From Eubacteriales bacterium (GTDB lineage Bacteria; Bacillota; Clostridia; Lachnospirales; Lachnospiraceae), in NCBI GenBank assembly GCA_030533385.1, contig JAUNJG010000008.1:1-57326 (forward strand): a DNA stretch of 57,326 nt, given 5' to 3'. A program made the position numbers and the translations under genes. A model generated the notes under the pieces. It was not told where the DNA came from and ran no database searches. It saw nothing but the letters and a program-made list of their open reading frames with translations. Each line of letters starts with the position of its first letter. Position 1 is the stretch's first letter. Below are positions 53,280 to 57,326 of the stretch, in pieces.

Positions 53280-54610
53280 CATATATCTGCGGCAGTATTT
53301 TTTTCCAAACCTTGATATGCCGCTAAATCAAGCTGGTTTTCTTCCGTCGCAGCAACCAGAACCGCCGCCGTCGCAGCTCCCACCACGTTCGTGGCCGTGC
53401 GTGCCATGTCTATGATGCTGGAAACCGGTGAAAGCAGCACAATGACCTCAACCGGAAGCCCCGCCGCGACAAAAAGCGCCGTGGCCGTGATGGTCGCCGT
53501 CCCCGGAACTCCAACGCTCCCCACAGCTACAATGAGTGCCAGGACAATCAGAAAGCCATATTGCATCGGCGTGTAAGTAATTCCCAGAATCTGCACGGCA
53601 AACACCGCCAGCAAGACCGGCCACATTCCGGCGCATCCCGGCATTCCAAGGTTTGCGCCCAGACTGGCGACAAAAGAGGCAATATCCTCGTTGACCCCCA
53701 TCTTTTTCAACTGTGTGACTGTAACCGGAATGGTCCCAACACTACTTTGAGAAGTAAAGGCAACTACCCCGGCCGGCCAGATTTTTTTGAAAAATGGAAT
53801 CGGATTCAATTTGCCAATCACCCACAAAAGGACACCTTCCACCAGGAAAGTCTGGATGGCGCACACTACATAAGCAAGAACCAGCACGCTCAGGAGCGGC
53901 AGCAGATCCCCCAGAGAACTCCGGCTTACTGCCCTGGCAATCAGAGATAGAACTGCGTAAGGAGTAAAAGAAATCACAATACTGACCACTTTTCCCATCA
54001 CCTTGTCCCCGGCATCAATGAAGGCCTTGAACGGCGCCGCTTTTTCAGGCTCTTCTTCCGAAAATTTATTAAATGCGATGCTCACCAGAATCAGAAAAAT
54101 CACAATGGGAACTACCTCTCCACCAACCCAATGGGCTGCCAGATTTTGAGGAAATAAGGAGACCAGCGTATCAACGATTGTCGGCACTTCGGCAGCCTCG
54201 TAATCCGTCGCCAGTTCATAAGTAAACCCTGCTCCAACATTTGTGACAATTGCGGCAACCAGCGTGATCACACTGGCTGTCAGCGTATTTAGCAACAAAA
54301 ATACAACCGTTTTCCAGCCGATGTTTTTCAGCCGGATGGACAATCCAAGGTTGGTGATGCTGGAAATGATGCTGAATGCCAGCAGAGGAATCACCAAAGC
54401 GGAAATCACACGAGAATACACGGCGCCAAAGGCGGCAACATATGTGTAATGTCCCTTAAAAACCAAACCAACCACGATTCCAAACGCCGTTGCCAAAATG
54501 GTGCAGACACCAAAATCCCATTGTTTTTTCTTATCCAAATAATACAACACTGCGAAAAAAGCCAGCGTCAACAGCAAAGCTCCCCATTCTAAAGGTTCAA
54601 AACTCATCAT
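53276..54610 (-). CDS. Dicarboxylate/amino acid:cation symporter, probably L-cystine uptake (TcyP-like)
   Basis: The 444-residue DAACS-family membrane protein has about eight helices and two re-entrant loops. The substrate and ion motifs are SQSSVGTIPVTVTQL, SLGANLGMPGCAG, VPGTATITATAL and the C-terminal DMARTATNVVGAA. The SSVGTIPVT and GMPGCAG pattern is closer to cystine transporters (TcyP/YdjN) than to glutamate carriers (SSSGTLP, NMDG), so cystine is the likely substrate. AGGAGG lies six bases before ATG 54610. The gene is preceded by a terminator and a Cys-containing leader peptide, which fits control by cysteine supply. Confidence 0.82.
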   Translation of the reverse strand: MMSFEPLEWGALLLTLAFFAVLYYLDKKKQWDFGVCTILATAFGIVVGLVFKGHYTYVAAFGAVYSRVISALVIPLLAFSIISSITNLGLSIRLKNIGWKTVVFLLLNTLTASVITLVAAIVTNVGAGFTYELATDYEAAEVPTIVDTLVSLFPQNLAAHWVGGEVVPIVIFLILVSIAFNKFSEEEPEKAAPFKAFIDAGDKVMGKVVSIVISFTPYAVLSLIARAVSRSSLGDLLPLLSVLVLAYVVCAIQTFLVEGVLLWVIGKLNPIPFFKKIWPAGVVAFTSQSSVGTIPVTVTQLKKMGVNEDIASFVASLGANLGMPGCAGMWPVLLAVFAVQILGITYTPMQYGFLIVLALIVAVGSVGVPGTATITATALFVAAGLPVEVIVLLSPVSSIIDMARTATNVVGAATAAVLVAATEENQLDLAAYQGLEKNTAADIC

Positions 54611-54723
54611 TATTTTCCTCCTAAATCAATAAATAAACTGAAATCATCGTTCTCATCTTTCATCATGAAGCAATCTCTCTCGTATTCAAGATGCTTCTGT
54701 TCCGGTTCCAATCAATAAAAAAA

Positions 54724-54748
54724 CCGGAAGCTTTTGACAAGCTCCCGG
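54724..54748 (-). terminator. Leader terminator (attenuator) upstream of the symporter
   Basis: On the minus strand CCGGGAGCTT and AAGCTTCCGG pair over ten bases (one G-U-type mismatch at the CCGG ends at most) around GTCAA, followed by seven T residues. It lies between the leader peptide stop (54777) and the symporter start (54610). Its 5' arm can pair instead with 54837-54846 inside the leader ORF. Confidence 0.9.
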
Positions 54749-54776
54749 ACAAATGGCAAATAAGATAACAGGCAGG

Positions 54777-54902
54777 TTACAACTGTGTATCACGTCGAGG
54801 TGCAAACAAGCATAACTGCACCCCAGCCATATTATATGCCCGGGAGTTTAACATTCGACAACACATGCTGCTATTAAATTTATAAGTTGCGAATCCAGTC
54901 AT
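54777..54902 (-). CDS. 41-residue leader peptide upstream of the symporter
   Basis: ATG 54902 has GGAG nine bases upstream and runs to TAA at 54777. The peptide begins MTGFATYKFNSSMCCRMLNS and continues through NMAGVQLCLFAP to RRDTQL. Codons 14 and 15 are TGT TGT and codon 31 is TGC. It lies between a consensus promoter and an intrinsic terminator, so it looks like a regulatory leader rather than a functional protein. The stop is 28 bases before the terminator hairpin. A ribosome that reached it would leave the terminator free to form. Stalling at Cys14-Cys15 would expose the antiterminator segment at codons 19-22. Confidence 0.75.
   Translation of the reverse strand: MTGFATYKFNSSMCCRMLNSRAYNMAGVQLCLFAPRRDTQL
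54800..54826 (-). other. Internal hairpin of the leader RNA
   Basis: GGTGCA pairs with TGCACC around about 12 bases within leader codons 27-36 on the minus strand, with G-C flanks extending it. It could act as the pause or alternative hairpin of the attenuator. Confidence 0.55.
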
Positions 54903-54946
54903 TGTTTCCGTCTCCTTTCCAGCAATCTGCTTCAACTAATGAGACC

Positions 54947-54980
54947 ATTATATTACTATTTACCTACTATGTCAATAGGT
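54947..54980 (-). promoter_or_regulatory. Consensus promoter with overlapping palindrome (candidate Rrf2/CymR-type operator)
   Basis: On the minus strand TTGACA (54970-54975) is exactly 17 bases from TATAAT (54947-54952), a perfect sigma-A consensus. ACCTATTGACATAGTAGGT (54962-54980) surrounds the -35, with perfect 5-bp arms ACCTA and TAGGT. Such a strong promoter needs repression, and the arms look like those I recall for Rrf2-family (IscR/CymR) sites. The regulator assignment is inference. Confidence 0.7.
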
Positions 54981-55087
54981 TTTAAAGATATTTTTTTTGT
55001 AAACGTTGTCTGAATCTTAGCTGTTTAATCCTTCATTTTGATTTTCCCACTCTCTGCCACTGATGGCATCCGAATCACGAAGAACAT

Positions 55088-55453
55088 TCATCCGCAGCAT
55101 TTTCGACTTACCGCCATGCCAAGCCAGATTCCCATCAGGCACAACAGTACGCTGCTTATCATGTACAATACAGAAAGACCATGTCTTCCGTTTTCCATCA
55201 ATATAAAGCTTTCCAACGAGAAAGTAGAAAAAGTGGTAAATCCGCCACAAAGTCCTGTCTTTAAAAACATCATCCAAGACTGGGATATATTTTTTTGAGC
55301 AGCCAGTCCCGTCACAAAACCAATCATAATCGCTCCTATCACATTGGTGCATAATGTCAATACCGGGAACTGTCCCTTCCATAATATCAGGCTGATGGCG
55401 TATCGCATCATGGAGCCAAGGGCGCCTCCCATACCCACAAATAAAAAATTCAT
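55088..55453 (-). CDS. crcB: Fluoride channel CrcB (Fluc)
   Basis: The 121-residue four-helix membrane protein has the family signature GGFTTFSTFS (residues about 71-80) and the N-terminal GGALGSMMRY with the conserved Arg. Fluc channels are dual-topology dimers that export fluoride. Many Firmicutes encode two diverged copies in tandem, but only one is here. GGAGG precedes ATG 55453. A promoter TTGTTA - 17 - TAGATA lies at 55512-55540. No fluoride riboswitch is recognised upstream. It ends 107 bases before the symporter promoter region. Confidence 0.95.
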   Translation of the reverse strand: MNFLFVGMGGALGSMMRYAISLILWKGQFPVLTLCTNVIGAIMIGFVTGLAAQKNISQSWMMFLKTGLCGGFTTFSTFSLESFILMENGRHGLSVLYMISSVLLCLMGIWLGMAVSRKCCG

Positions 55454-55511
55454 CGGTATCCTCCTTTTTTTACTTTTCTGATTCTTTTACTTTGACAATT
55501 GATATTCGTTC

Positions 55512-55540
55512 TATCTATGCCAAATATGCCGTCATAACAA
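55512..55540 (-). promoter_or_regulatory. Probable crcB promoter
   Basis: On the minus strand TTGTTA (55535-55540) lies 17 bases before TAGATA (55512-55517), about 55 bases upstream of the crcB start. Confidence 0.45.
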
Positions 55541-55544
55541 AGAG

Positions 55545-55640
55545 AATTGCATCTCCTGCACTTCGCTTGCAGCACACAACAAAACAGAACTGCGTCTCTT
55601 CGCAGATAACTCCGCACGGCTCGCAATTCTGTTTCACCGA
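55545..55640. other. Structured non-coding stretch with nested inverted repeats
   Basis: AAACAGAACTGCG and CGCAATTCTGTTT form nearly complete arms about 40 bases apart. AGAATTGC and GCAATTCT offer a competing pairing. Together with the palindrome at 55651-55709 this fills the interval between crcB and the SRP RNA. No gene is seen. Confidence 0.45.
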
Positions 55641-55650
55641 TCGTCTAATG

Positions 55651-55709
55651 ATTAGGCAGACGGATAGTATCCGAACACGCCTGAGTCAGCGGATATTCTC
55701 CGTCTGCCT
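55651..55709. repeat. Palindromic element, copy 2
   Basis: TAGGCAGACGGA and TCCGTCTGCCTA are perfect 12-base arms, with an inner TATCCG/CGGATA pair. The right half GGATATTCTCCGTCTGCCT matches 9420-9438 at 17 of 19 positions. On the minus strand it lies after the SRP RNA, so it might also act as its terminator. Confidence 0.65.
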
Positions 55710-55805
55710 ATTTAAAAAAAAATGCCGATAACCCTATACTTCTGTACAGAAATCATCAGCTTATCAGCAGCTCAGCCGCGCCGTGAACCGCCTGTTTTCA
55801 CTTTT

Positions 55806-56074
55806 TTACCGTGCGGTTGGCTTTGTACGACTGTCAACAGACGTTACCTCTACAGTTAGCTCGAACCAGGCACCCTTGCGGCACACAGAAAAACACTTCT
55901 TAGTGCTGCTTCGTTCCCGACCTGACACGGTTCAAAGGTCTCTGTTGCGCAAGACCCAATTGTCAACACCACTTATAAAGGGCAGCTCCATCCACAGAAC
56001 ATCCGGGGCCAACCATCACTCCTGCTATAGCGGATTGCAGGTACAGGACGCCGCTAACTCCCCAGCTGCACGGT
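55806..56074 (-). ncRNA. ffs: Signal recognition particle RNA, large bacterial type
   Basis: The minus strand begins ACCGTGCAGCTGGGGAGTTA and ends near CAACCGCACGGT, so the 5' and 3' ends pair. The domain IV core GTGTCAGGTC...GAAGCAGCACTAAG near 55905-55935 is the Ffh-binding loop; it reads GGGAACGAAGCAGC, a small variation on the usual GGAAGGAAGCAGC. The length of about 269 bases fits the Gram-positive 6S-like SRP RNA with an Alu domain. A consensus promoter is just upstream, and tadA next door is a frequent neighbour in Firmicutes. Confidence 0.92.
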
Positions 56075-56081
56075 AAGTATC

Positions 56082-56110
56082 AGTATAAATGATTTTCAAA
56101 CATCTGTCAA
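56082..56110 (-). promoter_or_regulatory. SRP RNA promoter
   Basis: On the minus strand TTGACA (56105-56110) lies 17 bases before TATACT (56082-56087), eight bases upstream of the RNA 5' end. Confidence 0.85.
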
Positions 56111-56150
56111 TGTTCTTTTTCACTCTTTCACTCATGCACTTTTCGCCCTT

Positions 56151-56699
56151 TCACTCATGCTCGCAACGATTCATCCGTAACATCTCCGGTTCGCAGCTAC
56201 CATTATTCTCCGCTTTTTCTGCTTTTTCTTTCTTTTTTTTCTCCCGAAGCCCCCGAAAAAATGTCGAGAGCATCTCTGAACATTCTTCTTCCAAAACGCC
56301 TCTTGTCACTTCCACCTGATGATTAAATTCTTTCATTTCCAGAAGATTTAGAATAGATCCACCACAGCCCGCCTTCGGATTCATGCTGCCAATGACCACC
56401 CTCGGAATCCTCGCCTGCACAATGGCGCCCGCACACATCTGACATGGCTCTAAAGTGATGTACATGGTACATTCCTCCAAACGCCAGTCTCCTGCCTTTT
56501 TGCAGGCTTTACTGATGGCCAGCAGCTCTGCGTGAGCCAGCACTGTCTTATTTTTATTTCTCTTATTGTAACCTCTGGCAACAATACGCCCATCGCTGAC
56601 AATGACACAGCCGATGGGCACATCTCCGATGTCCTCCGCCTTTTTTGCCTGACGGATGGCCTCCTTCATAAATCTTTCGTCTTCTGTATATTTTTTCAT
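56151..56699 (-). CDS. tadA: tRNA-adenosine(34) deaminase TadA
   Basis: TadA deaminates A34 of tRNA-Arg(ACG) to inosine. The zinc and catalytic motifs are HAE (residues 56-58) and PCQMC (Cys86, Cys89), with IGCVIV and NPKAGCGG typical of the family. The 182 residues exceed the usual 150-160 because of a basic Lys/Glu tail after residue 150 (REKKKKEKAEKAENN). It is followed by the SRP RNA on the same strand. The end of the gene and the next bases carry a GCATGAGTGAAAG direct repeat. Confidence 0.95.
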   Translation of the reverse strand: MKKYTEDERFMKEAIRQAKKAEDIGDVPIGCVIVSDGRIVARGYNKRNKNKTVLAHAELLAISKACKKAGDWRLEECTMYITLEPCQMCAGAIVQARIPRVVIGSMNPKAGCGGSILNLLEMKEFNHQVEVTRGVLEEECSEMLSTFFRGLREKKKKEKAEKAENNGSCEPEMLRMNRCEHE

Positions 56700-56726
56700 T
56701 CTTTATTTTTCCTTCTCCTTACATTG

Positions 56727-57326
56727 TTATTCATTCGACTGAGCAGAAAGCAAATGCAGCCAATATCCAAATCCTCCCGTTTTAATTCGATTTTCCGTCA
56801 TGGACAAAAACAGCGGAAATTGATAAATCTGTGCCATGTACCGCTCTCTGTTCCCATAAATACCTGGAACTCCCACACAGTATCTTTCTTCTCCTCCGTA
56901 TCGAACTTTTCCTGCCAGCAAATGCTGGTATATCCGGTATCCATTTTTCAAAAATTGATTATTCGCCAATTCCCTTTCCTCCGGCGGAAGCATTTCAAGC
57001 TGTTCTATCGTTATCTGCACACCCTGACCAAAGGCCGGATTAAAAATGTTATCCACTTTCCTTCCTTTTTCCTGCAATTCTATCCACATTTTTTCAAAAA
57101 ATGTATCCTTTTTCTGAGGAAGAGGCTTCTCCACTTCTGCCTTCTCAATATCGGATTCTTCTTTCTCCTCCTTCTCCCATCCTTCTTCACACTCTTTTTT
57201 CTCTGCGTCTTCCCCGCATTTTCCCTCGTCTTCTTCTTTCTTCTCCTTTTCCTTCCCTTCTTCACACTCTCTTTTCTCTGCGTCTTCCCCGCATTTTCCC
57301 TCGTCTTCTTCTTTCTTCTCCTTTTC
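56727..57326 (-). CDS. Unrecognised protein with acidic 24-residue repeats (5' end beyond right edge)
   Basis: The minus-strand frame is open from 57326 to the stop at 56727, so 199 residues are visible and the start is missing. The visible N-terminal part has two tandem 24-residue repeats rich in Glu and Lys, with two Cys each (EGKCGEDAEK.ECEEG). The C-terminal 125 residues form a compact domain with FNPAFGQGVQITIEQLEML, PPEERELANNQFLKNGYR and RYCVGVPGIYGNRERYMAQI. I think this is a Lachnospiraceae-specific family, but I cannot name it. It lies 27 bases upstream of tadA. Confidence 0.8.
   Translation of the reverse strand, partial: EKEKKEEDEGKCGEDAEKRECEEGKEKEKKEEDEGKCGEDAEKKECEEGWEKEEKEESDIEKAEVEKPLPQKKDTFFEKMWIELQEKGRKVDNIFNPAFGQGVQITIEQLEMLPPEERELANNQFLKNGYRIYQHLLAGKVRYGGEERYCVGVPGIYGNRERYMAQIYQFPLFLSMTENRIKTGGFGYWLHLLSAQSNE
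57183..57326 (-). repeat. 72-bp tandem repeats at the right edge
   Basis: Two 72-bp units are almost identical and encode the acidic 24-residue repeats. The array reaches base 57326, so its length is unknown. Confidence 0.85.

Noticed and set aside
55017..55382. Second 121-codon minus-strand frame overlapping crcB
   Set aside because: It is out of frame with the CrcB signature, has unlikely composition and no ribosome site.
55454..55540. Fluoride riboswitch before crcB
   Set aside because: The conserved fluoride-aptamer segments are not visible between the promoter and the start codon.

Overview
The window looks like a chromosomal segment of a strictly anaerobic gut Firmicute of the Lachnospiraceae (Clostridia). 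Evidence: moderate G+C with AT-rich promoters, strong AGGAGG ribosome sites, BspA-type LRR and CxxC 'GHT' repeat surface proteins, a class I lysyl-tRNA synthetase, GlpP-type glycerol control, a large-type SRP RNA next to tadA, and many small Lachnospiraceae-type hypothetical genes. Genus and all names are inferred from remembered families; no search was run.

Layout. 1-9.2 kb: two paralogous secreted repeat proteins on the minus strand. The first runs off the left edge and has 15 tandem Ig-like repeats followed by near-perfect 252-bp and 123-bp repeats; the second is interrupted by one in-frame TGA. 9.3-10.2 kb: a small IS200/IS605-type element with tnpA and a tnpB scrap. 10.4-30.3 kb: mostly housekeeping genes: cysK-serC, pepD, a PqqD-like pair, an OPT transporter, a PdaA-like deacetylase lipoprotein, mtnN, a TSCPD protein with murG, exoA, an LD-carboxypeptidase, a secreted cell-wall amidase, proC, and a three-gene LRR / vWA / MoxR-ATPase operon. 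30.6 kb: tRNA-Leu(CAG).

30.9-43.3 kb: a minus-strand regulon for glycerol and dihydroxyacetone use (triosephosphate isomerase, DhaM, DhaK, DhaL, GlpK, two FAD oxidoreductases, a DUF1667 protein, GlpP), followed by a short-chain dehydrogenase / class II aldolase / FGGY kinase module. Glycerol would be phosphorylated by GlpK and oxidised by the GlpA-like flavoprotein set. Dihydroxyacetone would be phosphorylated by DhaKLM, and TPI would feed the triose phosphates to glycolysis. Leaders before glpK and before the GlpA-like gene share two short motifs and stable hairpins, as expected of GlpP antitermination.

43.4-57.3 kb: a trigger-factor-like lipoprotein, an ABC-class ATPase, a topoisomerase III fused in frame to a secreted-type C39 peptidase, a HAD hydrolase, class I LysRS with an added OB-fold tRNA-binding domain, a cystine-type symporter, crcB, SRP RNA, tadA and a partial repeat protein at the right edge.

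The best candidate for an undescribed system lies at 54.7-55.0 kb. A consensus promoter overlapped by a palindrome is followed by a 41-codon leader peptide with consecutive Cys codons. A strong intrinsic terminator then precedes the symporter gene. A segment of the leader ORF about four codons after the Cys pair can form 10 continuous base pairs with the 5' arm of that terminator. This is the geometry of a ribosome-stalling, cysteine-sensing attenuator. The TopB-C39 fusion is the second striking feature.
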